Source of the DNA: Microbacterium trichothecenolyticum
GTDB lineage: Bacteria; Actinomycetota; Actinomycetes; Actinomycetales; Microbacteriaceae
Reading direction: 5' to 3'
Length of the DNA: 64,000 bases
Assembly: GCF_000956465.1 (NCBI RefSeq)
Contig: NZ_JYJA01000033.1
Span: forward strand, 1-64,000
Shown: positions 1 to 7,808 of the stretch, piece by piece
How positions within the stretch are numbered: position 1 is the stretch's first letter
Layout of the letters: every line of letters starts with the position of its first letter
Notes under the pieces: model-generated
Seen by the model: only the letters and a program-made list of their open reading frames with translations
The model's database searches: none
What the model was told of the DNA's origin: nothing
Position numbers and translations under genes: made by a program

Positions 1-43
1 GTGACTGCGGAACAGCGGAGGCTGCGGGGTCTACGGGGCGGGG

Positions 44-655
44 TCAAGCGCCGGCGCCGTGGCGGACGAGGTCCTGGGTCTGACGGACGAGGTCGTCGAG
101 GCTGCGGGTGCGGGGGTTCCACCACTCCACGGCCCAGTTCATCGAGCCCAGGAGCAGCAGGCGGAAGATGTTGATGTCGAGGTCGGGCCGGAGCTGGCCG
201 GCATCCTGCGCGGCGTGGAAGAGGTCGCGCCAGATGCGGCTGTAGGACGCCTCTTCGGCGGCGGGGCGCACGCGCAGATGCTCGGGCACCTGCCCCGCGT
301 TGCGGACGGACGCCGTCGTATAGTCCGAGATCTGCAGCTCATAACGCAGGTGCGCGTCGACCGCCGCGAGGATGCGGTCGAGGGGCGTGGCGTCGTCGGG
401 CAGCGCCGCGATCACCTCTTCGACGTGTACGCGCACGCGGTGCGCGCCGGCCCACATCACCTCTTCGACGAGGTCGTCGCGCGAGCCGAAGTAGTAGTAG
501 ATCGCGGGGGCCTGCACGCCGGCGACGTCGGCGACGTCGGTCAGCCGCGTGCCGGCGTAGCCCTTGCGACTGAGCACCTGCGCGGCGGCGTCGAGGATGC
601 GCTGACGCGTGCGCTGCGATTTCGCCGTCGCACCGTCCTCGCTGCTCTGCGACAC
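44..655 (-). CDS. TetR/AcrR family transcriptional regulator
   Basis: A 203-residue one-component repressor. Residues about 14-60 form a typical TetR DNA-binding domain, with the recognition-helix region ending in AIYYYFGSRDDL. The remaining helical C-terminal domain would bind an unknown ligand. The start is a GTG at 655 behind a purine-rich GAGAGGGGG stretch. It is divergent from the aldehyde dehydrogenase at 806, and the 150 bp between them holds a dyad operator, so it probably represses that gene and itself. The same dyad recurs upstream of the acyl-CoA synthetase at 3731, so it may instead share targets with the tandem TetR protein. The inducer cannot be read from the sequence; a fatty acyl-CoA or alcohol is a guess from the neighbours. 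Confidence 0.88.
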   Translation of the reverse strand: MSQSSEDGATAKSQRTRQRILDAAAQVLSRKGYAGTRLTDVADVAGVQAPAIYYYFGSRDDLVEEVMWAGAHRVRVHVEEVIAALPDDATPLDRILAAVDAHLRYELQISDYTTASVRNAGQVPEHLRVRPAAEEASYSRIWRDLFHAAQDAGQLRPDLDINIFRLLLLGSMNWAVEWWNPRTRSLDDLVRQTQDLVRHGAGA

Positions 656-713
656 CCGGCCCCCTCTCGTTCCTCACATTCTAACTAGGATTCGAAAATC
701 TTCGGACAGCCCC

Positions 714-756
714 TTGCGGCGTGAACGCGGCGGCGATACTGTGAATCGCCATTCAC
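714..756 (+). promoter_or_regulatory. Divergent promoter region with TetR-type operator
   Basis: A perfect 6 bp dyad, GTGAAT-CGCC-ATTCAC, lies at 741-756. It directly follows a possible -10 box GATACT (735-740), which has a weak TTGCGG 15 bp upstream. A further half-site, GTGAAC, is at 721-726. A repressor bound here would cover the start of the aldehyde dehydrogenase transcript. The block TTCACTTCCGG (752-762) recurs at 3590-3600 in the other TetR intergenic region. Confidence 0.55.
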
Positions 757-805
757 TTCCGGCCCTCGATGACGAGTCTCGGCGACGAGATGGAAACGAC
801 CCGAC

Positions 806-2296
806 ATGACCCTCCTGCACGACGACGGCACCTCTGTCCTCACCACCACCGACCCGCGCGACGGCAGTCCGATCGCCTCGTACCCGGTGTCGTCCGCCGA
901 CGACGTGCGGCACGCCGTCTACCGAGCCCGCGAAGCGGCGGCATGGTGGGCGGGCCTCGCGTTCGGCGAGCGCCGGCGCGTGCTGGTCGCATTCAAGGCG
1001 GCCATCGCGCGCGATGCGAAAGCGCTGGCCGCGACGATCGCGCGCGAGACCGGCAAGCCCGACGGCGATGCGCTCCTCGAGGTGATGCTCACGCTCGGTC
1101 ACCTCGACTGGGCGGCTAAGAATGCGGAGCCCGTGCTCAAGCGGCGCAAGGTCAAGGCAGGGCTCGTCAACTACAACCAGCACGCGACGCTCGGGTACGT
1201 GCCCTACGGCGTCGTCGGCGTCATCGGCCCGTGGAACTACCCGTTCTACACGCCGATGGGCTCGATCTCGTACGCGCTCGCGGCCGGCAACGCCGTCGTC
1301 TTCAAGCCGAGCGAGCTGACGCCCGGCACCGCCGTGTGGGTCGCCGACAAGTGGCGCGAGGTGTGCGATCGCCCGGTGCTGCAGGTCGTGACCGGCGGCC
1401 GGGCGACCGGCGCGAACCTGGTGCGCGCGGGCGTCGACAAGGTCGCGTTCACCGGCTCGACCGCCAGCGCGAAGAAGGTCATGGCCGCGTGCTCCGAGAC
1501 CCTCACCCCACTGGTCGCCGAGTGCGGAGGCAAGGACGCGCTGATCGTCGCGACGGATGCCGACCTCGACGCCGCGGCCGACTTCATCGCGTTCGGCGCT
1601 CTCGGCAACGCGGGTCAGACGTGCGTCGGCGTCGAGCGCGTCTACGTCGAGCAGCGCGTGCGCGATGCGCTCGTCGACAAGGTCGTCGAGCGCGCGAAGC
1701 GGGTCGTCGTGACCGGCGACGCCCCGACGTACGGGCCGATGACCTTGGCGACCCAGACGGGTGTCGTCGCCGCCCACGTCGAAGACGCGCTCGCCCGCGG
1801 TGGCAAGGCGGTGTTCGGCGGCCCCGAGTCGGTCGCCGAGCGCACCGTGTCGCCCATCGTGCTGGTCGACGTCCCCGAGGACTCCGACGCCGTACAGCGC
1901 GAGACCTTCGGACCGACCGTGGTCATCAACGCCGTCGCCGACCTCGACGAAGCGGTCGCCCGCGCCAACGCGACCGACTACGGGCTGGGGGCCGCGGTCT
2001 TCACGAAGGACGCGAGGAAGGGCGAGCGCATCGCCGAGCAGCTGCGCGCCGGCGTCGTCACGATCAACTCCGTGCTCGGCTTCGCGGCCATCGGCGCGCT
2101 GCCGTTCGGCGGCGTCAAGGGGTCGGGCTTCGGCCGCATCCACGGCGCCGACGGCCTGCGCGAGTTCAGCGTGCCCAAGTCGATCGCGCGCCAGACCCGC
2201 AAGGCGGCGCTCAACCTGCTGACGCTCGAGCGCTCCCCGAAGGACATGCACATGGTCGAGCGCATGATCCCGATGCTCCACGGCAAGGCGCGCTGA
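806..2296 (+). CDS. NAD(P)-dependent aldehyde dehydrogenase
   Basis: A 496-residue member of the aldehyde dehydrogenase superfamily, oxidising an aldehyde to its acid with NAD(P). The sequence shows the GPWNYPF substrate-tunnel motif, the cofactor motif FTGSTASAKKV, the general-base glutamate in VAECGGKD (about E239) and the catalytic cysteine in NAGQTCVG (about C273). The C-terminal LPFGGVKGSGFGR motif is also present. Length is normal for the family. It is alone on its transcript, divergent from a TetR regulator, and close to an acyl-CoA synthetase and an alcohol dehydrogenase. The three could work as an alcohol to aldehyde to acid to acyl-CoA series. Similarity in style to coniferyl- or succinate-semialdehyde-type enzymes does not fix the substrate. 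Confidence 0.93.
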   Translation: MTLLHDDGTSVLTTTDPRDGSPIASYPVSSADDVRHAVYRAREAAAWWAGLAFGERRRVLVAFKAAIARDAKALAATIARETGKPDGDALLEVMLTLGHLDWAAKNAEPVLKRRKVKAGLVNYNQHATLGYVPYGVVGVIGPWNYPFYTPMGSISYALAAGNAVVFKPSELTPGTAVWVADKWREVCDRPVLQVVTGGRATGANLVRAGVDKVAFTGSTASAKKVMAACSETLTPLVAECGGKDALIVATDADLDAAADFIAFGALGNAGQTCVGVERVYVEQRVRDALVDKVVERAKRVVVTGDAPTYGPMTLATQTGVVAAHVEDALARGGKAVFGGPESVAERTVSPIVLVDVPEDSDAVQRETFGPTVVINAVADLDEAVARANATDYGLGAAVFTKDARKGERIAEQLRAGVVTINSVLGFAAIGALPFGGVKGSGFGRIHGADGLREFSVPKSIARQTRKAALNLLTLERSPKDMHMVERMIPMLHGKAR

Positions 2297-2310
2297 TCCG
2301 GCCCCGGGCG

Positions 2311-3537
2311 TCACCGCTCGTCGATCCCCAGCACGATCTCGACCAGGTGCGTCAGCCGCGCAGCCGCCGCCTTGTCGCGCACCGTGAGCAGCGGCGCCTG
2401 GTCGGCGACCACGCCCAGCCCGGCATGGACGAGGACGGATGCCTCACGCCCGCCGAGTTCGGGACGCACGGCCTGCAGCAGCGCCGCCCAGTCCGCGATG
2501 TGCGCCCGCTGCATCGCGCGCAGGCGCCGCTGCTCGTCGGGCGCGAGGTTGCCGATCTCCGAGAAGTAGATGCGCATGAGGGCGAGGTGCGAGAACGTGT
2601 GGTCGACGTACGCGCGGCAGAGGCGGCGCAGAGCATCCTCGGGCGAGGAAGCCGACTCCCGTGCGTGCAGTGCTGCGCGCTCGAGCTCTACCGCGGCCCG
2701 ATCGCACGCGGCCAGCAGCAGCGCGGACTTGCCGTCGAAGTGGCGGTAGACACCGGACGGGGTGAGGTCGACCTCGACTGCGACATCCTCGATGGTGACC
2801 TCGTTGTAGCCGCGCGCGGCGAACTGGCGGATCGCGGCGTCGATGAGGCGCGCCCGGCGGCCCTGCTCGGAGGCGCCTTCGTCGCCGGGCGGAGGCGGGG
2901 GCGCAGCATCCGTCGCGGTCATGGCGTCGGGAGCCGGTAGCGAGCCGTCGAGCGCACGCCACGCCGCTCCCGCCAGAAGGCTGCGCAGCGCGCGGGCGCC
3001 GACCACCGTGCGATGCGCGGTGATGCTCGCGACCGCGCTCAGCGCGCCGAGGACGAGCAGCCGGCGGTCCGGCTCGTCGACGTCGGGGCGGTAGACGACG
3101 TGCGCCGCCTCGAACCGCTGACGGAGCAGGCGGAACTCGGAGGTGAGCAGCTCGCGGTCGTCGTGCTCGAGGTAGCGGCCCTCCCATCGGTAGATGCCGC
3201 CGGTCGCGCGGAGTTCGACCGTGGTCGCGATGACCGCGTCGACGAGCGCGTCGAGGGCCGCGTGCGCCTCATCGGCCGAGTCGAGCGGAAGTGCGGCGGC
3301 CGCATCGGTGTCTTCGATGAGGCGATGGGCGATGGTGAAAGCGGTCTGCACGAACAGCGCGTACTTGTTCGGGAAGTGCCGGTACAGCGCCGGCGCCGAG
3401 ATGCCGACGGCCGCCGCGATGTCCTGCATGGCGACGGCGTGATAGCCGTTCTGCGCGAAGGCCAGGGCGGCGGCTTCCTCGATGCGGCGCTTGCGGTCCC
3501 GCGGCCTCGTGCGGGAGGCGGGCGCGGCAGCGGGCAT
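2311..3537 (-). CDS. Tandem double-TetR transcriptional regulator
   Basis: A 408-residue protein made of two complete TetR units in one chain. The first DNA-binding domain (about residues 14-62) ends in ALYRHFPNKYALF. After its own ligand domain and a proline-rich linker near 215-225, a second DNA-binding domain (about 230-278) ends in GVYRHFDGKSALL, with its own C-terminal domain. TetR proteins normally work as dimers of about 200 residues, so this looks like a covalent pseudo-dimer. Such double proteins are known in actinobacteria. The start at 3537 has a TAGGCT box (3544-3549) exactly six bases upstream, suggesting a leaderless message. It is divergent from the acyl-CoA synthetase and convergent with the aldehyde dehydrogenase. 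Confidence 0.9.
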   Translation of the reverse strand: MPAAAPASRTRPRDRKRRIEEAAALAFAQNGYHAVAMQDIAAAVGISAPALYRHFPNKYALFVQTAFTIAHRLIEDTDAAAALPLDSADEAHAALDALVDAVIATTVELRATGGIYRWEGRYLEHDDRELLTSEFRLLRQRFEAAHVVYRPDVDEPDRRLLVLGALSAVASITAHRTVVGARALRSLLAGAAWRALDGSLPAPDAMTATDAAPPPPPGDEGASEQGRRARLIDAAIRQFAARGYNEVTIEDVAVEVDLTPSGVYRHFDGKSALLLAACDRAAVELERAALHARESASSPEDALRRLCRAYVDHTFSHLALMRIYFSEIGNLAPDEQRRLRAMQRAHIADWAALLQAVRPELGGREASVLVHAGLGVVADQAPLLTVRDKAAAARLTHLVEIVLGIDER

Positions 3538-3543
3538 GCGGAC

Positions 3544-3549
3544 AGCCTA
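3544..3549 (-). promoter_or_regulatory. Putative -10 box of a leaderless transcript
   Basis: TAGGCT followed by exactly six bases and the ATG at 3537. This is one of about ten such arrangements in the window. Confidence 0.45.
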
Positions 3550-3588
3550 CTCGCGGCTCCGGGGGCCGGCTCCGAATGCGACCCCGCG

Positions 3589-3664
3589 TTCACTTCCGGG
3601 CTCGCTGGACATGTGAATGTCCATTAACAAAAGTCGTGACATCCGACTCCAGGCCTGGCATACT
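3589..3664 (+). promoter_or_regulatory. Operator and promoter of the acyl-CoA synthetase operon
   Basis: A perfect 7 bp dyad TGGACAT-GTGA-ATGTCCA lies at 3606-3623. It overlaps a second dyad-like match, GTGAATGTCCATTAAC (3613-3628), that resembles the operator at 741-756. A half-site GTTCAC is at 3589-3594. Downstream, GTGACA (3636-3641) and CATACT (3659-3664) with a 17 bp spacer make a good promoter for the gene at 3731. The operator sits upstream of the -35 box, in the gap shared with the tandem TetR gene. Confidence 0.6.
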
Positions 3665-3730
3665 CGACACCAGCCACCGGTGTCGCAGTGTCGCGGCATC
3701 CGTTGACGATGACGTGACGAGAGGCACCCG

Positions 3731-5308
3731 ATGAACGACTCCGCCCCCACCGCGATCCCCGCATCCGCGCGGCGCAACCACTGGATGAACCAGGTCGCCA
3801 CGCACGCCGAGATGAAGCCGGATGCTGCGGCCTTCCGCTTCCTCGGCGAGACGACGACGTGGCGCGAGACGCGAGACCGCACCGACGCGTTCGCGGCAGC
3901 CCTCGCACGCCGCGGCGTCGCCGCCGGCGACCGCGTGCTGCTGCTGACGCTGAACCGCCCCGAGGTCGTGATCTCCGTGTTCGGCATCAACCGGACCGGC
4001 GCGATCGCCGTGCCGATCAACATCCGGCTCACCCCGCCGGAGATCGCCTACATCGTCGACGACGCCGACGCGGATGTGCTCATCGTCGAGGGGCCGCTCG
4101 CCCCGCTCGTCGGCGCCGTCGCCCAGATCACCGACCGCATCAAGAGGGTCATCGTCATCGGGCAAGCCGGCGAGGGGCAGGACTCGTGGACGGATCTCGT
4201 CGAGGAAGACCTCGACGGCTTCGAGGCGCCGGACATCCCCGAAGACACGACCGCGCTCATCATGTACACCTCGGGCACCACAGGCCGCCCGAAGGGCGCG
4301 ATGCTCGATCACATCAACCTCTACGCGCAGTCGATCACCTGCATCCGCGCGAACAACGTCGTCGACGAGAGCGACATCTCGTTCCTGACGGCGCCGCTGT
4401 TCCACATCGCCGGCCTCGGCTCGATCGCGCCGAACTTCATCCTCGGCATCCCGACCGTGATCCACCCGCTCGGCGCGTTCAACGCCACCGAGCTCCTCGA
4501 CGCGTGGGAGCGCGAGAAGGCGACGATCGTCTTCAACGTGCCGCAGCAGTGGCAGGTGATCTGCGCCGACCCGACCGTCGGCGAGCGCGACCTGCACCTG
4601 CGCATCATCAGCTGGGGCGCCGCTCCCGCGTCCGACACGCTGCTGCACGCGATGGCCGACACGTTCCCGCACGCGACGAATGTCGCCGTATTCGGGCAGA
4701 CCGAGCTCTCCCCGATCACGTGCGTGCTGCGCGGCGAGGACTCCCTCCGCAAGCTCGGCTCGGTCGGCAGGCCGATCCCGACCATCCAGTATCGCGTCGT
4801 CGACGAGGACATGAACGACGTCGCCCCGGGCGAGGTCGGCGAGATCGTGTATCGGGGACCGACCCTCATGAAGGGGTACTGGCGCAAGCCGGTCGAGACC
4901 GCCGCGGCGTTCGAGGGCGGCTGGTTCCACTCGGGCGACCTGGTCCGTCAGGACGACGAGGGCTTCGTGTGGGTCGTCGACCGCAAGAAGGACATGATCA
5001 TCTCGGGCGGCGAGAACATCTACTGCGCCGAGGTCGAGAACGTGCTGTTCGCCCACCCCAAGATCCTCGAGGCGGCGATCTACGGCCGCGCCGACGAGCG
5101 CTGGGGCGAGGTGCCCGTTGCGGCGGTCGCCGTGGCGCCGGGCGAGGAGCTCACGATCGACGGGCTGCAGGCGTGGCTGAGCGACAAGCTGGCGCGCTTC
5201 AAGCAGCCCAAAGCGCTCGTCGTCGTGCCCGCACTCCCCCGGAACGCCGGCGGCAAGGTCGACAAGGTCGCGCTGCGCGCAGCCGACCGCGAGCTGACCC
5301 CTGCGTAG
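3731..5308 (+). CDS. Acyl-CoA synthetase (AMP-binding enzyme)
   Basis: A 525-residue adenylate-forming ligase that activates a carboxylic acid to its CoA thioester through an acyl-AMP intermediate. The phosphate-binding loop YTSGTTGRPKG is near residue 180. The A5 region FGQTELSP and the hinge WFHSGDLVRQDDEGFVWVVD with DRKKDMIISGGENIY are intact. The A10 lysine lies in NAGGKVDK near the C terminus. A GAGAGG ribosome site lies seven bases upstream. Only three bases separate its stop from the alcohol dehydrogenase fusion, so the two are co-transcribed. The family (FadD-like, medium- or long-chain) is clear; the acid is not. Confidence 0.92.
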   Translation: MNDSAPTAIPASARRNHWMNQVATHAEMKPDAAAFRFLGETTTWRETRDRTDAFAAALARRGVAAGDRVLLLTLNRPEVVISVFGINRTGAIAVPINIRLTPPEIAYIVDDADADVLIVEGPLAPLVGAVAQITDRIKRVIVIGQAGEGQDSWTDLVEEDLDGFEAPDIPEDTTALIMYTSGTTGRPKGAMLDHINLYAQSITCIRANNVVDESDISFLTAPLFHIAGLGSIAPNFILGIPTVIHPLGAFNATELLDAWEREKATIVFNVPQQWQVICADPTVGERDLHLRIISWGAAPASDTLLHAMADTFPHATNVAVFGQTELSPITCVLRGEDSLRKLGSVGRPIPTIQYRVVDEDMNDVAPGEVGEIVYRGPTLMKGYWRKPVETAAAFEGGWFHSGDLVRQDDEGFVWVVDRKKDMIISGGENIYCAEVENVLFAHPKILEAAIYGRADERWGEVPVAAVAVAPGEELTIDGLQAWLSDKLARFKQPKALVVVPALPRNAGGKVDKVALRAADRELTPA

Positions 5309-5311
5309 GCC

Positions 5312-6916
5312 ATGACAGCTGCTGTGGCCGCGCTCGTCCGTGAGCGCGGCGGATCCGTCGCGCTCACGGACGTCGCCCTGCGATCCCCCGACCCGCGCGA
5401 ACTCGTCGTGAAGGTGATGGCATCCGGCGTCTGCCCGACAGACCTGTTCGGCATCGACGGAGGCGCGGGCGACCGTTTCCCCGCCGTCTTCGGGCACGAG
5501 GGCGCGGGCATCGTCGAAGCCGTCGGCGCAGAGGTCACGCGCGTGCGGCCCGGCGACCGGGTCGTGCTCGGCTTCGGCTCGTGCGGTGCGTGCGGCCCGT
5601 GCCGCGACGGGCACCCCGCGTACTGCGACCGCTTCGCCGAGCTCAATTACGCGCCGCGCTCCGATGCGGCCACCGCGGGCGGCGAGCACGTCACCACCGG
5701 GTGGATGGCGCAGTCGTCGTGGGCGACCCGCATCGTCGTGCACGAGTCGAGCGCGGTGCCGATCGGCGACGATGTGCCGTGGGCGGTGGCCGCGACCCTG
5801 GGCTGCGGCATCCTCACCGGTGCCGGCACCGTGCTCAACGTGCTGCGTCCGGCACCCGGCGACGCGCTGCTGGTGCTGGGCGCCGGGACCACAGGGCTCG
5901 CGGCCGTCATGGCTGCGGCGCACCGGGGCGTCGCGCGCATCGTCGTGAGCGACCCGGTCGAGGCGCGCCGCACCCTCGCCCTCGAGGTCGGCGCCACCGA
6001 GGTGATCGCCCCCGACGACCTCGCGGCGCTCCGCCCGGCCCCGTCGTTCAGCCACGTGCTCGACACCGCCGGCACGCAGCCGTCGATCGACGCCGCCCTG
6101 GCCGCCGTCGCGCCGCGCGGCATCGCCGCCACGGTCGCGCTCAAGCCGGGCGCCAACCCCGTGGCCGTGTCGCAGTCGCGTCTGCTGTGGGGCCGCACCC
6201 TCACCGGCGTGATCGAGGGCGACGCCGACATCGCCCGCGACGTTCCGCTGCTCGCGGCGCTGTGGCGCGCCGGCCGGCTCCCCGTCGAGCGGCTGGTCGG
6301 CACGTACGCCTTCGCCGACGCGCAGGCCGCGATCGCCGACGCCCGCGCAGGACGCCTCGTCAAGCCCGTCCTCGAGATGGAGACGGTGACGGTGACGGAT
6401 GCTGCGGCCGCAGCATCCGTCCGCTCACTGGTGGACCGGCTCCGCGAGGGCGTGTCCGACGACGACCTCGCGGCGCTGTGGCGTTCGCTTCCCGCGGTCG
6501 GGACGGCGCAGCTGCGCGGACTGTGGCAGGGCTGGGCAGTGACGCGCGACCACCACGCCGGGCGACTGCTCGAGCGCAGCCGGTGGTACGGCAAGCTCTT
6601 CCGCTCCGACGATGACGTCGCGCCCATCGTGTGCGAGACCGACGATGGGGCGCTCCTCGCGGACACAGACCTCGCCCGCGGCGGCGCGACCCTGCGCACC
6701 ATCGTGCACGACGGCGTCGCCACCGCGTCGATGGTGTACGACGGCCAGCCGATCATCGACCACTTCGTGCGGCTGGGGGCCGACACGGTGTTGGGCGTCA
6801 TGACCGGCCGCGACACCGACGACCGCGGCCGCGCCTTCTATTTCGTCCTGGAGCACGTGGAGGACCGCCCCGTCGCAGCGCGCGACACCACTCCGACAAC
6901 AGCGCACCGCAGCTGA
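5312..6916 (+). CDS. Zinc alcohol dehydrogenase fused to GXWXG/DUF4334 domain
   Basis: A 534-residue two-part protein. Residues 1-355 are a complete class III-like zinc alcohol dehydrogenase. It has catalytic-zinc ligands in GVCPTD and GHEGAG, a four-cysteine structural-zinc loop GSCGACGPCRDGHPAYC, and a Rossmann motif VLGAGTTGLAA. After an Ala/Thr linker (about 356-372), residues 375-530 carry the LRGLWQGW signature of GXWXG domains, then a DUF4334-like segment with LGVMTGRD and AFYFVLEHV. DUF4334 proteins are usually separate and of unknown role. The fusion suggests the domain acts on or binds the dehydrogenase substrate or product. A 28 bp perfect palindrome encodes the linker. It is the second gene of the acyl-CoA synthetase operon. 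Confidence 0.88.
   Translation: MTAAVAALVRERGGSVALTDVALRSPDPRELVVKVMASGVCPTDLFGIDGGAGDRFPAVFGHEGAGIVEAVGAEVTRVRPGDRVVLGFGSCGACGPCRDGHPAYCDRFAELNYAPRSDAATAGGEHVTTGWMAQSSWATRIVVHESSAVPIGDDVPWAVAATLGCGILTGAGTVLNVLRPAPGDALLVLGAGTTGLAAVMAAAHRGVARIVVSDPVEARRTLALEVGATEVIAPDDLAALRPAPSFSHVLDTAGTQPSIDAALAAVAPRGIAATVALKPGANPVAVSQSRLLWGRTLTGVIEGDADIARDVPLLAALWRAGRLPVERLVGTYAFADAQAAIADARAGRLVKPVLEMETVTVTDAAAAASVRSLVDRLREGVSDDDLAALWRSLPAVGTAQLRGLWQGWAVTRDHHAGRLLERSRWYGKLFRSDDDVAPIVCETDDGALLADTDLARGGATLRTIVHDGVATASMVYDGQPIIDHFVRLGADTVLGVMTGRDTDDRGRAFYFVLEHVEDRPVAARDTTPTTAHRS
6394..6421. repeat. 28 bp perfect palindrome at the domain junction
   Basis: The left arm GACGGATGCTGCGG is followed directly by its exact reverse complement. 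It encodes the Asp-Ala-Ala-rich linker between the dehydrogenase and the GXWXG/DUF4334 domain. It is built from two head-to-head copies of the GGATGC/GCATCC word that recurs across the window. Confidence 0.9.
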
Positions 6917-6933
6917 TTGTCGACACCCGACAA
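6917..6933 (+). terminator. Small hairpin after the dehydrogenase stop
   Basis: TTGTCG-ACACC-CGACAA begins at the first base after the TGA stop. The stem is only 6 bp and no T-tract follows, so it is at best a weak terminator. Confidence 0.3.
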
Positions 6934-6974
6934 GAATCTGCGAGCGTCCGTCGATGGCACGGCAGAATCGGCCG

Positions 6975-7799
6975 ATGATCGATCGCGGCACGAGTACCCC
7001 CGGCCCGTGGGCCGCCCCCGGCCCGTGGGCCGCGCTGGCGGTTCCGCAGCGGGCGCGGGCATCCGCCGTCCTGGCGGTCGGGCTGTCGCTCGTGCTCGCC
7101 GGGTGCGCGGCCGGGCCCCTGAGCAGCGGCGACGACCGCGCCAGCGCCGTGGCCGAGGAGGTCGCCGCGGACGTCGGAGCGCACTCGGCGAACGCTCCCG
7201 AGATCACGTTGCTCGAGATGGTCGCGTGGTGGGTGCCCGAAGGAACGGTGTACACCGGATCAGGGACGGCGCTCGTCGAGCCGCTCGCCTGGTCCGGAGA
7301 GTCGGCGGGCAGCCGAGCGACCATCGACATCAGGGTCGCGGTCGAGGTGGATCCGTCGTCCTCGACGCAGCTCTTCGCCTCGGGCGGCGGATCGGCCACA
7401 CGGTGCTTCCGTCTGGAGTGGGAGCAGTACGAGCAGGCGCAGCCCTCCGACATCCCCTGCCCCGACGGGCCGGCTCCGGCGCGACCGACTCCGGCGCCCC
7501 GCCCCGAACTCACCCAGGCCGACAGCGACCGGATCGCCGCCATCGTGGCCGGTGACGGCGCAGCGGCCGACGTCGAGCGTGCTCTGCGGGACGCTTTTCC
7601 GCAGGACTTCATCCGCATCGAGACGACCGCCGCCGACGGCGGCGTCGTCGCGGCGGTCGGGATCCCCGCCGAGCGCGAGTGCGTCCTCGTCTTCCGCGAT
7701 GCGGCGGGCGCTGTCACGAACCCGGGGTTCCGGCAGGTCTCGCTCGAGCCGGGCGAGATCGGCTGCTCGACATCGCTCTACACGAACCCGCCGTTCTGA
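6975..7799 (+). CDS. Putative lipoprotein, unknown function
   Basis: A 274-residue predicted lipoprotein. The N-terminal region carries basic residues, the hydrophobic run AVLAVGLSLVLAGC and a lipobox LAGC, with the lipidated cysteine near residue 44. The ATG at 6975 is chosen because a CAGAAT box ends exactly six bases upstream, as in other likely leaderless genes here; an ATG at 6954 is the alternative. The mature part is rich in Ala, Asp and Glu, with a proline-rich stretch near 175-185, and resembles no family I recognise. The N-terminal segment contains an 18 bp tandem duplication (6997-7033) encoding GPWAAPGPWAA, which makes the pre-signal part unusually long. It is monocistronic, convergent with the thioesterase. 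Confidence 0.7.
   Translation: MIDRGTSTPGPWAAPGPWAALAVPQRARASAVLAVGLSLVLAGCAAGPLSSGDDRASAVAEEVAADVGAHSANAPEITLLEMVAWWVPEGTVYTGSGTALVEPLAWSGESAGSRATIDIRVAVEVDPSSSTQLFASGGGSATRCFRLEWEQYEQAQPSDIPCPDGPAPARPTPAPRPELTQADSDRIAAIVAGDGAAADVERALRDAFPQDFIRIETTAADGGVVAAVGIPAERECVLVFRDAAGAVTNPGFRQVSLEPGEIGCSTSLYTNPPF
6997..7033 (+). repeat. 18 bp tandem duplication in the lipoprotein N terminus
   Basis: Two nearly complete copies of CCCCCGGCCCGTGGGCCGC lie head to tail with period 18. They add six residues (GPWAAP) to the pre-signal region. Each copy contains the palindrome GGCCCGTGGGCC. Confidence 0.8.
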
Positions 7800-7808
7800 G
7801 CACCGCCG

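Noticed and set aside
3590..6055. An 821-codon minus-strand frame opposite the acyl-CoA synthetase
   Set aside because: No domain, low-complexity product, and it runs through the operator at 3606-3628.
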